Notes under the pieces: model-generated
What the model saw: only the letters and a program-made list of their open reading frames with translations
Told to the model about the DNA's origin: nothing
The model's database searches: none
Assembly: GCF_014334735.1 (NCBI RefSeq)
Contig: NZ_CP060587.1
Coordinates: 2,356,001-2,420,000 of the forward strand
Length of the DNA stretch: 64,000 nucleotides
Origin: Aeromicrobium senzhongii
Lineage (GTDB): Bacteria; Actinomycetota; Actinomycetes; Propionibacteriales; Nocardioidaceae
Direction: 5' to 3'
Made by a program: the position numbers and the translations under genes
In this document: in pieces, positions 47,569-56,983 of the stretch
Layout: the number at the start of each line of letters is the position of its first letter
Position numbering within the stretch: position 1 is the first letter of the stretch

Positions 47569-48626
47569 CCCGACAGCCACTCGCGCAACCGGTCGTGCAC
47601 GCGGTGCAGGTGCTCGACGGGAACCTGCTCATCGGCCTTGTGGGCGTAGCGCGGGTCGCCGGGGCCGTAGTTGACCGCCGGGACGCCCAGCAGGGTGAAC
47701 TTCGCAACGTCGGTCCAGCCGAACTTCGGGCCGACCTCGCCGCCGATGGCCTCGACGAACGCGGCAGCCGCGGGACGCCCGAGGCCGGGCAGCGCGCCCG
47801 GCGCCGAGTCCGTGACGGTCAGCTCGTGGCCCGAGAAGACCTCGCGCAGATGCGCCAGCGCCGCCTCCTCGTCCCGGTCGGGCGCGAAGCGGTAGTTCAC
47901 CGTCAGCACCGCCTCGTCGGGGATCACGTTGCCGCTCACTCCCCCGCGCACGCCCACGGCGTTGAGTCCCTCGCGGTAGGTCAGGCCGTCGATGTCGACC
48001 GTCCGCGGCGAGTAGCCGGCGAGCGTCGCCAGGACGGGCGCGAGGTCGTGGATCGCGTTGTGGCCCATCCATGAGCGCGCCGAGTGCGCCCGCTCGCCCG
48101 TGGTGCGGATCTCGACGCGCATCGTGCCCTGGCAGCCCGCCTCGACCCCGGCATTCGACGGCTCCATGAGGATCGCGAAGTCGCCCTGCAGCCACTCGGG
48201 GTGCTCACGGGCGATCCGGCCGAGACCGTTGTGGACGGCCGCGATCTCCTCGGCCTCGTAGAAGACCCAGGTGACGTCGCGGACCGGCTCGGTCACCTCG
48301 GCGGCGAGACTGAGCGCGATCGCGACCCCGCCCTTCATGTCGCACGTGCCCAGGCCCCACAGGGTGTCGCCCTCGAGACGTGAGGGCAGGTTGTCGTTGA
48401 GCGGGACCGTGTCGAGGTGCCCGGCGATGACGACGCGCTCGTCCCGGCCCAGCTCGGTGCGGGCGATGATCGTGTGGCCGTCGCGCACGACGTGCAGGTG
48501 GTCGCAGGCGCGCAGCGCCGCCTCGACGGCGTCGGCCAGCTCGGCCTCGTCGAGACTCTCGGACGGCACGTCCACGACGGCCCGGGTCAACGTCACGATG
48601 TCTGCCGTCAGGTCGAGGGAGGCCAT
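47562..48626 (-). CDS. dapE: succinyl-diaminopimelate desuccinylase
   Basis: A 354-residue M20 metallohydrolase. Metal ligands are visible in VIAGHLDTVPLND, GTCDMKGGVAI, YEAEEIAAVHNGLG and the C-terminal HKADEQVPVEHL. The N-terminal VDVPSESLDEAEL and inner dimerisation region (YRFAPDRDEEAALAHLREVF) match DapE. It removes succinate from N-succinyl-LL-DAP in lysine and peptidoglycan precursor synthesis. It converges slightly with the SGNH gene. Other M20 peptidases are possible, but the actinobacterial DapE pattern fits best. Confidence 0.9.
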   Translation of the reverse strand: MASLDLTADIVTLTRAVVDVPSESLDEAELADAVEAALRACDHLHVVRDGHTIIARTELGRDERVVIAGHLDTVPLNDNLPSRLEGDTLWGLGTCDMKGGVAIALSLAAEVTEPVRDVTWVFYEAEEIAAVHNGLGRIAREHPEWLQGDFAILMEPSNAGVEAGCQGTMRVEIRTTGERAHSARSWMGHNAIHDLAPVLATLAGYSPRTVDIDGLTYREGLNAVGVRGGVSGNVIPDEAVLTVNYRFAPDRDEEAALAHLREVFSGHELTVTDSAPGALPGLGRPAAAAFVEAIGGEVGPKFGWTDVAKFTLLGVPAVNYGPGDPRYAHKADEQVPVEHLHRVHDRLREWLSGH

Positions 48627-48686
48627 GGGTGGAACCCTAGTCCCAATGCCTCCCCACTAGTGCGCATTGCGTGGTACCTTCCGGCG

Positions 48687-49688
48687 GTGACCTTCACCCG
48701 CACCTTCCGGCGGTTCGTCCTGCCGACCGCCTGGCTGCTCATCGGCGCCACCATCGCCGTGAGCCTCGCCGTCCTGGCCTTCGGTGGCGGCGCCACCGGC
48801 GCCGAGGGCACCGAGTCGCCCACGGCGGTCAGCCTCTCGCCCACCATCGCGGTCGAGCGCGCGACGCTCGAGAACTCGCTCGAGATCGATGGCACGATCG
48901 TCATCGACCCCGCCGTGCCGGTGAAGACCTCCGTCGACGGGACGCTGACCCACGTCCACGTCCCCAACGGCGCCCGGGTGTCGAAGGGCGATCCGCTGTT
49001 CGAGGTGCGCACGGTCGTGGAACCCGCCGTCGCCACCGAGGACGAGGACGACGAGCCGGCCGCGCCCGTCGTGAGGTTCGTCGCGGTCACGGCACCGGTC
49101 AGCGGCCGGCTGGCCGGCTTCACCGGGAAGGTCGGCGACGCGGTCACCGGCGACACCGCCACGGCCCGGATCAAGCGCTCCACCTTCACCGCACGCGGCA
49201 CCGTGCCCGTCGTCGACCGGTACCGCCTGATGGACGCCCCCGACGAGGCGAAGGTCACGATCGACGGCGGACCCGAGCCGTTCACCTGCACCGACCTGCA
49301 GATCGCCGACGAGGGCGTCGAGGGTGCCGGCGTCCCGACCGAGGAGGGCGAGGAGCCCGAGTCCTCCTCCGCCGCCGAGGTGGTGTGCGACGTCCCTGAG
49401 GACGTCACCGTGTTCGACGGCCTCGAGCTGAGCATGCAGATCGACGCGGGCTCGGCGGAGGACGCCCTGGTGGTGCCGGTCACCGCCGTGCGCGGGCTGC
49501 TCGAGCGCGGCACCGTCTGGGTGGTCGACGACTCCGGTGAGCAGACCGAGCGGCGCGTCCGGCTCGGGGTGAACGACGGCAAGAGCGTCGAGATCCTCAA
49601 GGGCCTGGAGGAGGGCGCCCAGATCCTGCAGTACGTCCCGGGCTCCCCCACGGACGGCGACGACGGCGAGTCGGAAGCGGGCGTCTGA
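48687..49688 (+). CDS. membrane-fusion/adaptor protein of a MacB-like export system
   Basis: A 333-residue adaptor. An N-terminal membrane anchor (LPTAWLLIGATIAVSLAVLAFGGG) precedes biotinyl-lipoyl-like and beta-barrel segments (TSVDGTLTHVHVPNGARVSKGDPLFEV, APVSGRLAGFTGKVGDAVTGD, VVPVTAVRGLLERGTVWVVDD). It is the HlyD/MacA-type partner of the ABC ATPase and FtsX-type permease that follow, with one-base and four-base overlaps. The GTG start at 48687 is in frame with the anchor. The three likely form a secretion or peptide/antibiotic efflux complex; the cargo is unknown. Confidence 0.85.
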   Translation: MTFTRTFRRFVLPTAWLLIGATIAVSLAVLAFGGGATGAEGTESPTAVSLSPTIAVERATLENSLEIDGTIVIDPAVPVKTSVDGTLTHVHVPNGARVSKGDPLFEVRTVVEPAVATEDEDDEPAAPVVRFVAVTAPVSGRLAGFTGKVGDAVTGDTATARIKRSTFTARGTVPVVDRYRLMDAPDEAKVTIDGGPEPFTCTDLQIADEGVEGAGVPTEEGEEPESSSAAEVVCDVPEDVTVFDGLELSMQIDAGSAEDALVVPVTAVRGLLERGTVWVVDDSGEQTERRVRLGVNDGKSVEILKGLEEGAQILQYVPGSPTDGDDGESEAGV

Positions 49689-50395
49689 TGACGGACGCGC
49701 CGGTCGAACTCGTCCGTCTGTCCGGCGTGGGGCGCACCGTCCTGCTCCCCGACGATGAGGACCTCACGATCCTGTCCGGCGTCGACCTGGTGGTGCACGG
49801 CGGCGACCACATCGGCATCGTCGGCCGTTCGGGCACCGGCAAGACGACCCTGCTCAACATGCTCGGCCTCCTCGATCGGCCGACACACGGCACCATGGAG
49901 TGGGCCGGGCGCGACGTCCGTCGCCTCTCCGGCCGCGCCACCGCCCACATCCGGGGCCGCGAGATCGGCTTCGTGTTCCAGCAGTTCAACCTGCTGCCCG
50001 GGCTCTCCGCGCTCGAGAACGTCATCGCACCGCTGATGTACGCCTCCGGGCGCGAGTTCTGGTCGCGACGGCGCATCGCCGCCGAGATGCTCGAGCGCGT
50101 CGGCCTGGCCGAGCGACTCGACAGCCGGCCCCAGCACCTGTCCGGTGGCGAGCAGCAGCGGGTCGCCATCGCGCGCGCCCTCGTGCGCTCGCCGCGGGTG
50201 GTGCTGGCCGACGAGCCCACCGGCGCTCTCGACGTCGAGACCGGCGCCCAGGTCATGACCCTGCTCGACGACGTCTCGCGCGACTCGGGAGCCGCCCTGA
50301 TCACCATCACGCACGATCCGGGCGTCGCCGCGATCGCCCGCCGCCGCTACCGGCTCGAGCACGGCGCCCTCCACCCACTGGAAGCCGCCGCATGA
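49688..50395 (+). CDS. ABC transporter ATP-binding protein (MacB/LolD-like)
   Basis: A 235-residue ATPase. Walker A is VGRSGTGKTTLLNMLGLLDRPT, followed by FVFQQFNLLPGLSALENV, the signature LSGGEQQRVAIARALV, Walker B VVLADEPTGALD and an H-loop THDPG. The short length and FQQFNL Q-loop match the MacB/LolD group. It starts in the stop of the adaptor gene and overlaps the permease start by 4 bp. Confidence 0.93.
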   Translation: MTDAPVELVRLSGVGRTVLLPDDEDLTILSGVDLVVHGGDHIGIVGRSGTGKTTLLNMLGLLDRPTHGTMEWAGRDVRRLSGRATAHIRGREIGFVFQQFNLLPGLSALENVIAPLMYASGREFWSRRRIAAEMLERVGLAERLDSRPQHLSGGEQQRVAIARALVRSPRVVLADEPTGALDVETGAQVMTLLDDVSRDSGAALITITHDPGVAAIARRRYRLEHGALHPLEAAA

Positions 50396-51621
50396 TCGGG
50401 CGGGTCCTGACCGGGTTCGCCGCCGCGGTCATCGAGGCCTGGCACGAGCTGCGCATCCACAAGCTGCGGGTGCTGCTGTCACTCGTGGGCGTGGGCGTCG
50501 CCGTGGCAGCACTGAGTGGCACCGTGGCCATCGCCGACATCGGCCAGCAGGCCCTCGTGGAGCAGTACGAGCGGGACGGCCGCCCGGCCATGCTCAGCGT
50601 CTACGCGTACGACCCGCAGGACGACACGGGGTCGGGTGCCGCCGCCGCCACCGTCCGGCCCGCCGTCGCCAAGGTGACGGAGCAGTTCCAGATCAGCCAC
50701 GCGTCGATGGCCGGCAACACCCAGCTCGACGCACGCCGGGCCGACCGCGCGACTCGTGTCGACCTCCTCGTGGTCGACCCGCCGTACGCCGTGATGCACC
50801 GGGTCGTCACTCCCCGGGGACGCTGGCTGGTGGACTCCGACGCGGCCAACCTCTCGCCCGCGATCGTGGTCGACCCGAGGCTGCTGAAGGACCTGGGACT
50901 GGCCGAGGCGCGCCTGCCGGCCACGATCGACCTGGTCGGCGCCTCCACGACAGTGAGCGCCACGATCGTCGGGGTCACGGCGACGTCCGATCGCTGGATG
51001 GAGTTCGGCCGCGCCTACCTGCTGGCCGACGCCTACGAGCACTGGTTCGGCGCGACCCAGCCGATGACCGACGCCTCCTGGAAGATCTGGATCCCGACCG
51101 AGGGATCGCAGGAGCTGACCGAGGCGATACGGCGGTCGATCAACGCCGAGCTGCCCGGACTCGAGACCCAGGTCGAACGCAACGACTATCTCGCGTGGGG
51201 CGGCAACGACGACCTGGACTCGGTGAAGTGGGTCGTCGTCGCCATCAGCTCGGTGATCCTGCTGCTCGGCGCCCTGAGCCTGTTGAACGTCTCGGTCATC
51301 ACGATCCAGCAGCGGGTCCGCGAGATCGGCATCCGGCGCAGCTTCGGCGCCACGTCGGGTCGGGTCTTCTTCTCGGTCGTGATGGAGAGCATCGTCGCCA
51401 CCTTCGTCGCCGGGCTCGTCGGCGTGATGATCGCGATCGCGCTGGTCAACGGACCGTGGACCGCGGAGTACGTGCTCGAAGGCGTGGCCGACCCGCCGCC
51501 GTTCCCACTCTCGGCCGCGGCGCTCGGCATGGGCGTCTCGCTGCTCGTGGGCGCGCTGGCCGGGGTGCTTCCCGCGCTGGTCGCGGTGCGCGTGCGGATC
51601 GTCGACGCAATCCGCTTCTGA
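50392..51621 (+). CDS. FtsX-type ABC permease (MacB-like)
   Basis: A 409-residue membrane protein. The first helix is near residue 30 (LRVLLSLVGVGVAVAALSGTVAIADIG), followed by a large extracytoplasmic MacB-type domain. Three C-terminal helices then carry the FtsX core (VVVAISSVILLLGALSLLNVSVITIQQRVREIGIRRSFGAT) and FFSVVMESIVATFVAGLVGVMIAIA. It is the membrane part of the adaptor-ATPase-permease system. The REIGIRRSFGA loop contacts the ATPase. Confidence 0.92.
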   Translation: MIGRVLTGFAAAVIEAWHELRIHKLRVLLSLVGVGVAVAALSGTVAIADIGQQALVEQYERDGRPAMLSVYAYDPQDDTGSGAAAATVRPAVAKVTEQFQISHASMAGNTQLDARRADRATRVDLLVVDPPYAVMHRVVTPRGRWLVDSDAANLSPAIVVDPRLLKDLGLAEARLPATIDLVGASTTVSATIVGVTATSDRWMEFGRAYLLADAYEHWFGATQPMTDASWKIWIPTEGSQELTEAIRRSINAELPGLETQVERNDYLAWGGNDDLDSVKWVVVAISSVILLLGALSLLNVSVITIQQRVREIGIRRSFGATSGRVFFSVVMESIVATFVAGLVGVMIAIALVNGPWTAEYVLEGVADPPPFPLSAAALGMGVSLLVGALAGVLPALVAVRVRIVDAIRF

Positions 51622-51625
51622 GGCC

Positions 51626-52288
51626 TCAGGCGTCGAAGACGCAGAACTCGTTGCCCTCGGGGTCGGCCATCACGGTCCAGCCGCGATCGTCACCCGGCGG
51701 CAGCAGGACGGTCGCTCCACGGGCGACGAGGTCGTCGACGGTCGCTTCGCCGGCCAGGGTGACGTCCCAGTGCACGCGGTTCTTGACCGTCTTGGGCTCC
51801 GGGACGTCCACGAAGTCGAACGACTCCGTCGGCGCACCGGGGATGTCGTCCACCCACGAATACTCGTCGTCCGACCCCAGCGTCGCGCCGAAGACGTCGG
51901 CCCACCAGGCACCGATCACGCGGTGGTCGACCGAGTCGACGACCACGTCCTTCAGGCCGTCGGGGCGCTCCCCGCCCTCGAAGACGCAGAACTCATGGCC
52001 CTCGGGGTCGCTGAACGAGGTCCAGCTGAACTCGCCCGGCTCGGTGATCCGGATCTGGTCCGCGAACGGCTCCAGGTCACGGGCCACGAGGTCGAGGTGG
52101 ACCCGGTTCTTGACCCGCTTGAGCGGTGCGGGATTGAGCCAGACCGTCTGACCGGGATGCTCTCCGCGCAGGACGGCGCCCTCCTCGTCGATCTCACCGG
52201 CCAGGTGCAGCCAGCGTCCCCACCGGCCCGCGGCGGCCGCGGGGTCCTCGACGTCGATCACCAGGTCCTTGAACGTCACGAGCGCCAT
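51626..52288 (-). CDS. VOC-family (glyoxalase-like) protein with two domains
   Basis: A 220-residue protein with two related VOC modules. Each ends with the same pattern: FSDPEGHEFCVFEGG in module one and MADPEGNEFCVFDA at the C-terminus. The NRVHLDLVARD and NRVHWDVTLAG strands carry the usual His and the Glu metal ligands. Such tandem proteins are common in actinobacteria and are often described as glyoxalase-like or bleomycin resistance-like, without known substrate. The ATG at 52288 starts MALVTFKDLVIDV. It stands between the MacB-like system and rdgB. Confidence 0.87.
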   Translation of the reverse strand: MALVTFKDLVIDVEDPAAAAGRWGRWLHLAGEIDEEGAVLRGEHPGQTVWLNPAPLKRVKNRVHLDLVARDLEPFADQIRITEPGEFSWTSFSDPEGHEFCVFEGGERPDGLKDVVVDSVDHRVIGAWWADVFGATLGSDDEYSWVDDIPGAPTESFDFVDVPEPKTVKNRVHWDVTLAGEATVDDLVARGATVLLPPGDDRGWTVMADPEGNEFCVFDA

Positions 52289-52335
52289 GCGCCCACGGTA
52301 GGACGGTCCGCCCGCGACGTCACCCCCTCGCGGAG

Positions 52336-52950
52336 TCAGGCCCGGAGCGCGGCGGCCACGGTCGGCGCGAGCGCGCGCAGGGCCCGGCCGCGGTGACTGA
52401 TGGCGTCCTTGTCCTCGCGGGACAGCTCGGCGGTCGAGACGTCGAACCCGTCGGCGGCGAACAGCGGGTCGTAGCCGAAGCCACCCTCTCCCCGCTCCGC
52501 GTGCAGCACGCGCCCGGGCATCTCGCCCACCTCGACGACCTCGGTGCCGTCGGGGAGCACGAACGCCATGGCACACCGGAACGTGGCGCCGCGCCGCTCG
52601 TCGGGAACGTCGGCCAGCTGCGCGAGCAGCAACCGGTTGTTGGCCGCGTCGCCGCCCTGGTCCTTCGGGACACCGGACCAGCGCGCCGACAGCACTCCGG
52701 GCATCCCGTTGAGGGCGTCGACGCAGATGCCCGAGTCGTCGGCCAGGGCCGGGAGGCCCGTGACCTGCGCGGCAGTGCGCGCCTTGATCAGGGCGTTGCC
52801 CTCGAAGGTCGGCTCGGTCTCGGCCGGCTCGTCGTAGGGCTCGACGTCGGCCAGCCCCAGCACCTCGACGCCCGGGACGAGCGGCTCGAGGATGCGACGC
52901 AGCTCGTCGAGCTTCTTGGCGTTGCCCGATGCCAGGACCACGCGGGTCAC
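52336..52950 (-). CDS. rdgB: XTP/dITP diphosphatase (RdgB/HAM1)
   Basis: A 204-residue Ham1-fold pyrophosphatase. [18 protein letters not shown] at the start, [37 protein letters not shown] and [11 protein letters not shown] with SHRGRAL at the end are the family motifs. It removes non-canonical purine nucleotides (dITP, XTP). The GTG at 52950 overlaps the rph stop (GTGA); this rph-rdgB pairing is common in actinobacteria. Confidence 0.95.
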   Translation of the reverse strand: MTRVVLASGNAKKLDELRRILEPLVPGVEVLGLADVEPYDEPAETEPTFEGNALIKARTAAQVTGLPALADDSGICVDALNGMPGVLSARWSGVPKDQGGDAANNRLLLAQLADVPDERRGATFRCAMAFVLPDGTEVVEVGEMPGRVLHAERGEGGFGYDPLFAADGFDVSTAELSREDKDAISHRGRALRALAPTVAAALRA

Positions 52951-53666
52951 GAGGCCAGCGCCTCGTTCTGCAGGCGGGTGAGGTCGGCGCAGCCCTTCTC
53001 GGCCAAGCCGAGCAGCGCGTCGAGCTCGGAGCGGTCGAACGGCGCGCCCTCGGCGGTGCCCTGGACCTCGATGAACTTCCCGGAGCCGGTCATCACGACG
53101 TTCATGTCGGTCTCGGCGCGCACGTCCTCGACGTAGGGCAGGTCGAGCATGGGCACCCCGTCGATGATGCCGACGCTGACGGCGGCGATCGAGTCGACCA
53201 GCGGGTCGCCCTTGACCGCACCCTGGGCCTTGAGGTGGGCGATCGCGTCGACGAGGGCGACGTAGGCGCCGGTGATCGCCGCGGTGCGCGTGCCGCCGTC
53301 GGCCTGCAGCACGTCGCAGTCGATCGCGATGGTGTTCTCGCCCAGCTGCGAGAGGTCGACCGCAGCACGCAGCGAACGACCGACGAGGCGGCTGATCTCG
53401 TGCGTGCGGCCCCCGACCTTGCCCTTGACCGACTCGCGCTGCGAGCGGTCGTGGGTGGCCTGCGGGAGCATCGCGTACTCGGCCGTCAGCCAGCCCTGAC
53501 CCGAGCCCTTGCGCCAGCGCGGCACGCCCTCGGTCGCGGCCACGGCGCACAGCACCCGCGTCTTGCCGAACTCGATCAGGCACGACCCGGCGGCATGGTC
53601 CAGCCAGCCTCGGGTGATCGTGATGGGGCGCAGCTCGTCCGGGGTCCTGCCGTCTTCTCGGGTCAC
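52947..53666 (-). CDS. rph: ribonuclease PH
   Basis: A 239-residue 3'-5' phosphorolytic exoribonuclease. It opens [20 protein letters not shown] and continues [75 protein letters not shown] is the canonical active-site stretch, and [19 protein letters not shown] is the C-terminal phosphate site. It trims tRNA 3' ends. A GTG start is used, and rdgB follows in overlap. Confidence 0.97.
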   Translation of the reverse strand: MTREDGRTPDELRPITITRGWLDHAAGSCLIEFGKTRVLCAVAATEGVPRWRKGSGQGWLTAEYAMLPQATHDRSQRESVKGKVGGRTHEISRLVGRSLRAAVDLSQLGENTIAIDCDVLQADGGTRTAAITGAYVALVDAIAHLKAQGAVKGDPLVDSIAAVSVGIIDGVPMLDLPYVEDVRAETDMNVVMTGSGKFIEVQGTAEGAPFDRSELDALLGLAEKGCADLTRLQNEALAS

Positions 53667-53690
53667 CCCGCCACCGTAGCCGGGCGGGGC

Positions 53691-53732
53691 TTTCCCCGGT
53701 GACGTGGGTTTCGTGTCACGTCACCGGGGAAA
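53691..53732 (-). terminator. inverted repeat with 16-bp arms upstream of rph
   Basis: Perfect arms TTTCCCCGGTGACGTG and complement enclose a 10-base loop. It lies just past the remnant gene and 25 bp before rph on the same strand. It probably ended the transcript of the former gene now left as a remnant, and may insulate rph. Confidence 0.7.
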
Positions 53733-53743
53733 CCGCCATCGCG

Positions 53744-53933
53744 TCAGCGCCCGCCGGGCTGCACGACGCCGTTCACGGTGAGCGTGTACGGGGCGTACTG
53801 CTGCACCAGCTCGGTCGACTCGTCGTAGCTGACGATGCCGCCCACGACCACGTCGTCGACCTTCAGGCCGCCCTCGTTCACCCCACCGTCGCAGATGTAC
53901 CGGAACGCCAGCAGGAGAGCAATGGGGCGAGAT
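53744..53933 (-). pseudogene. 5'-truncated gene remnant (C-terminus of a secreted-protease-like protein)
   Basis: A minus-strand frame ends at TGA (53744-53746) and reads about 63 codons upstream. An in-frame TAG then interrupts it at 53947-53945, with no ATG, GTG or TTG at the beginning. The translation includes LAFRYICDGGVNEGGLKVDD and VVVGGIVSYDESTELVQQYA. This is coherent protein sequence of the kind found near the end of M6/immune-inhibitor-A-like secreted peptidases, though the family call is weak. The 5' part is missing and the metallo-hydrolase gene abuts it, so it looks like the leftover of a deletion. Confidence 0.5.
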
Positions 53934-54695
53934 TTACAACTGCACTACGTCGCCGGCCCGCACGAGGCGGTAGTCGCCCGTGTACTCGGTCCGCAGGTCC
54001 GCCTCGACCTCGTCGCGATCGGTCCACGGCGGGATGTGGGTCAGCAGCAGTCGGCCCACGTCCGCGGCCGTCGCGATGCGGCCGGCCTCGGCTCCGGTCA
54101 GGTGCAGGTCCGGTGGATTGTCGGCCGACTCGACGAACGAGGCCTCACACAAGAAGACGTCCGCGCCCGCGGCGAACCGCGTCAGCGCGGGGTCGAAGCC
54201 GGTGTCGCCGGAGTAGACCAGGGACCGGCCCTCGCACTCGAGCCGGATGGCGTAGGCCTCGACCGGGTGCGGCGTGCGCATGGCGCGCATCGTGAACGGG
54301 CCCACGGTGGTCTCGAACCCGTCGACGACCTCGCGGAAGTCGAACGGCAGCGTCATGCCGTTGGGGGCGGTGGTGCCGTAGGCGTTGGACAGCTGCCAGT
54401 CGGTGCCCACCGGCGCGTAGACCGGCAGCCGCGGCGGACGGCCGGACGGGTGGTACTTGCGCACCACGTAGAGCCCGCTCATGTCGAAGCAGTGGTCGGG
54501 GTGCAGGTGCGACAGGCTGATCGCGTCGATGTCGCGCAGGTCGATGTAGTCCTGCAACGGCCCCAGCGCGCCCGACCCGAGGTCGAGCAGCATCCGGAAC
54601 GTACGTCCCTCGAACGGCGCCTCCACCAGGTAGCAGCTGGCCGCGGAGTCCGGTCCCGGGAAGGAGCCGGAGCACCCGACGATCGTGAGCCTCAC
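53934..54695 (-). CDS. metallo-beta-lactamase-fold hydrolase (RNase Z-like)
   Basis: A 253-residue MBL-fold hydrolase. It has [22 protein letters not shown], the metal motif [13 protein letters not shown], then [10 protein letters not shown] and a late LLLTHIPPW. The opening and the [15 protein letters not shown] stretch match small MBL-fold proteins encoded beside murI and rph in actinobacteria. They are related to RNase Z and cyclic-nucleotide phosphodiesterases. The GTG overlaps the murI stop (GTGA). The substrate is unknown. Confidence 0.9.
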   Translation of the reverse strand: MRLTIVGCSGSFPGPDSAASCYLVEAPFEGRTFRMLLDLGSGALGPLQDYIDLRDIDAISLSHLHPDHCFDMSGLYVVRKYHPSGRPPRLPVYAPVGTDWQLSNAYGTTAPNGMTLPFDFREVVDGFETTVGPFTMRAMRTPHPVEAYAIRLECEGRSLVYSGDTGFDPALTRFAAGADVFLCEASFVESADNPPDLHLTGAEAGRIATAADVGRLLLTHIPPWTDRDEVEADLRTEYTGDYRLVRAGDVVQL

Positions 54696-55498
54696 ACCGC
54701 TACCGAGGCGAACTGGTCGACCGACTCGATCTCGGGACCGAGGAACCGGCGACCCAGATCGGCGAACTCGGCCGGATGGCCGGTCGTCAGGAAGCGGTGC
54801 AGCGGCGCCGGCAGCACCGGATCGCGCTCGAGGTCGTGCGACGCGAGCAGACGGTAGACGTCCTTCGCCGTCTCTTCCGCACTGGACACGAGCGTCACCG
54901 TATCGCCCATGACGTACGACAGCACGCCCGTGAGCAGCGGATAGTGCGTGCAGCCCAGCACGAGGGTGTCGACGCCGGCGTCCTGCAGCGGGCCGAGGTA
55001 CTCCTCGGCCACGGCGAGCAGCTCGGGGCCGCCGGTGATCCCGGCCTCGACGAACTCGACGAACCGCGGGCAGGTCTGGGTGTGCAGCTCGATGCCGGGG
55101 TTGGCGGCGAAGGCGTCGTCGTAGGCACCGGAGGTGGCGGTGGCGACCGTGCTGATGACACCGACCCTGCCGTTGCGCGTGGCGTTCACGGCGCGGCGGG
55201 TCGCGGGCAGGATCACCTCGACGACCGGCACGTCGTAGCGCTCGCGCGCGTCACGCAGAACGGCCGCGCTGGCCGAGTTGCACGCGATGACCAAGGCCTT
55301 GACGCCCTGGGCGACGAGGTGGTCGAGGCACTCGAGCGCGTACTCGCGCACCTGGGAGATCGGCTTCGGGCCGTAGGGCTGACGCGCGGTGTCACCGAGG
55401 TAGAGGATCGGCTCGTGCGGCAGCTGGTCGAGCACCGCGCGGGCCACGGTCAGACCTCCGAAGCCCGAGTCGAAGATGCCGATGGGTGCGTCGCTCAC
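54692..55498 (-). CDS. murI: glutamate racemase
   Basis: A 268-residue Mur[20 protein letters not shown], the first catalytic Cys in [27 protein letters not shown] and the second Cys in [15 protein letters not shown] are the family signatures. It makes D-glutamate for peptidoglycan. A GTG start at 55498 is used; the metallo-hydrolase gene starts inside its stop. Confidence 0.97.
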   Translation of the reverse strand: MSDAPIGIFDSGFGGLTVARAVLDQLPHEPILYLGDTARQPYGPKPISQVREYALECLDHLVAQGVKALVIACNSASAAVLRDARERYDVPVVEVILPATRRAVNATRNGRVGVISTVATATSGAYDDAFAANPGIELHTQTCPRFVEFVEAGITGGPELLAVAEEYLGPLQDAGVDTLVLGCTHYPLLTGVLSYVMGDTVTLVSSAEETAKDVYRLLASHDLERDPVLPAPLHRFLTTGHPAEFADLGRRFLGPEIESVDQFASVAV

Positions 55499-55651
55499 AC
55501 GTCAGAGGGTAGACACGTCGAGGTCACGAAGGGGAGTCAACCCGGTGTTACGCCCGTCTCGTGCGCTCGGCTCAGGCGGAAACTGTGGGCAGCGACACCC
55601 CGCACTCGTCGCTCAGAGCGCCCGGAACCACTCTCGGGCAGGATGTCACTC

Positions 55652-56983
55652 ATGAGTGACGTACCTCACTTCGGCAACGACTTCCTCTGGGGCGTCTCGA
55701 CGGCGTCCTACCAGATCGAGGGCGCCGTCGACGCCGACGGTCGCGGGCGGTCGATCTGGGACGAGTTCAGCCACACCCCGGGACGAACGCTCGGCGGCGA
55801 CACCGGCGACGCCGCGTGCGAGCACTACCGCCGCTACGGCGACGACGTCGCACTCATGGCCGACCTGGGGGTAGACGCGTACCGCTTCTCGATCGCGTGG
55901 CCGCGCATCCAGCCCGACGGCGTGGACGTCGAGACGCGCGGTCTGGACTTCTACGACCGCCTGGTCGACACCCTGCTCGATCACGGGATCGAGCCCAGCG
56001 CGACGCTGTTCCACTGGGACTCGCCGCTCGCGCTCGAGGCCGCGGGAGGGTGGCAGAACCGGGCCATCACCGACGCGTTCGCCGAGTACGCGCACGTCGT
56101 CGGCGAGCGGCTGGCCGACCGCGTCACCCGGTGGTTCACGCTCAACGAGACCGTCGTGTTCACGCTGCTGGGTCACGGCATCGGCGTCCACGCACCGGGC
56201 AAGGAGCTCGGCTTCGACGCGATGCAGGTCGCGTGGCACCAGCTGCTCGCGCACGGCAAGGCGGTCCAGGCCCTGCGCGCCGCCGGCGCCACGCTCGTCG
56301 GCCCGGCCAACAACCACACCCAGGTGCGGCCGGTCGACGACTCCCCCGAGACGCTCGACGCCGCCGCCCTGTTCGACCTGGTCTACAACCGCGCGTTCCT
56401 CGATCCGATCCTGACCGGGACCTGGCCGCTGCTCGGGATCGTCGACCCGGTGGCCGAGGACGGCGATCTCGCGATCATCAGCGAGCCGATCGACTTCCTG
56501 GGCATCAACTCGTACAACCCGCAGTACATCGCGGCGGCGCCGCCGGGTTCGGCCGTCCCGTTCGACATGGTCACCCCGGAAGGACTGGAGTACAACGATT
56601 TCGGGTGGCCGATCATCCCCGACGGCTTTCGGCAGATGCTCGTGGAGATGCAGGAGCGGTACGGCGACGCCCTCCCCCCGATCCTCATCACCGAGAACGG
56701 CGGTGCCTTCAACGAGGAGCCGGACGCCGCGGGACGCGTGCGGGACCAGCGCCGCATCGACTACACGGCGGCCCACCTGACCGCGCTGCGTGAGGCGATG
56801 GACGCGGGCGTGGACGTGCGCGGGTACTTCCACTGGTCGTTCATGGACAACTTCGAGTGGGCCGAGGGCTACTCGCAGCGCTTCGGCCTGACGTACGTCG
56901 ACTACGCCACCCAGGAGCGGATCCCCAAGGACTCCTTCCACTGGTACCGCCAGATGATCGCGGCCCAGAAGGGTCGTCGGTGA
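55652..56983 (+). CDS. beta-glucosidase (glycoside hydrolase family 1)
   Basis: A 443-residue GH1 enzyme. NDFLWGVSTASYQIEGAVDADGRG opens the barrel. WFTLNETVVF holds the acid/base Glu, ILITENGGAF the nucleophile Glu, and WSFMDNFEWAEGYSQRFGL the substrate-binding Trp region. It hydrolyses beta-linked disaccharides such as cellobiose in the cytoplasm (no signal peptide). The ATG at 55652 is used; ATG 55643 is possible. The MFS gene starts inside its stop (GTGA), so uptake and cleavage are co-expressed. Confidence 0.95.
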   Translation: MSDVPHFGNDFLWGVSTASYQIEGAVDADGRGRSIWDEFSHTPGRTLGGDTGDAACEHYRRYGDDVALMADLGVDAYRFSIAWPRIQPDGVDVETRGLDFYDRLVDTLLDHGIEPSATLFHWDSPLALEAAGGWQNRAITDAFAEYAHVVGERLADRVTRWFTLNETVVFTLLGHGIGVHAPGKELGFDAMQVAWHQLLAHGKAVQALRAAGATLVGPANNHTQVRPVDDSPETLDAAALFDLVYNRAFLDPILTGTWPLLGIVDPVAEDGDLAIISEPIDFLGINSYNPQYIAAAPPGSAVPFDMVTPEGLEYNDFGWPIIPDGFRQMLVEMQERYGDALPPILITENGGAFNEEPDAAGRVRDQRRIDYTAAHLTALREAMDAGVDVRGYFHWSFMDNFEWAEGYSQRFGLTYVDYATQERIPKDSFHWYRQMIAAQKGRR

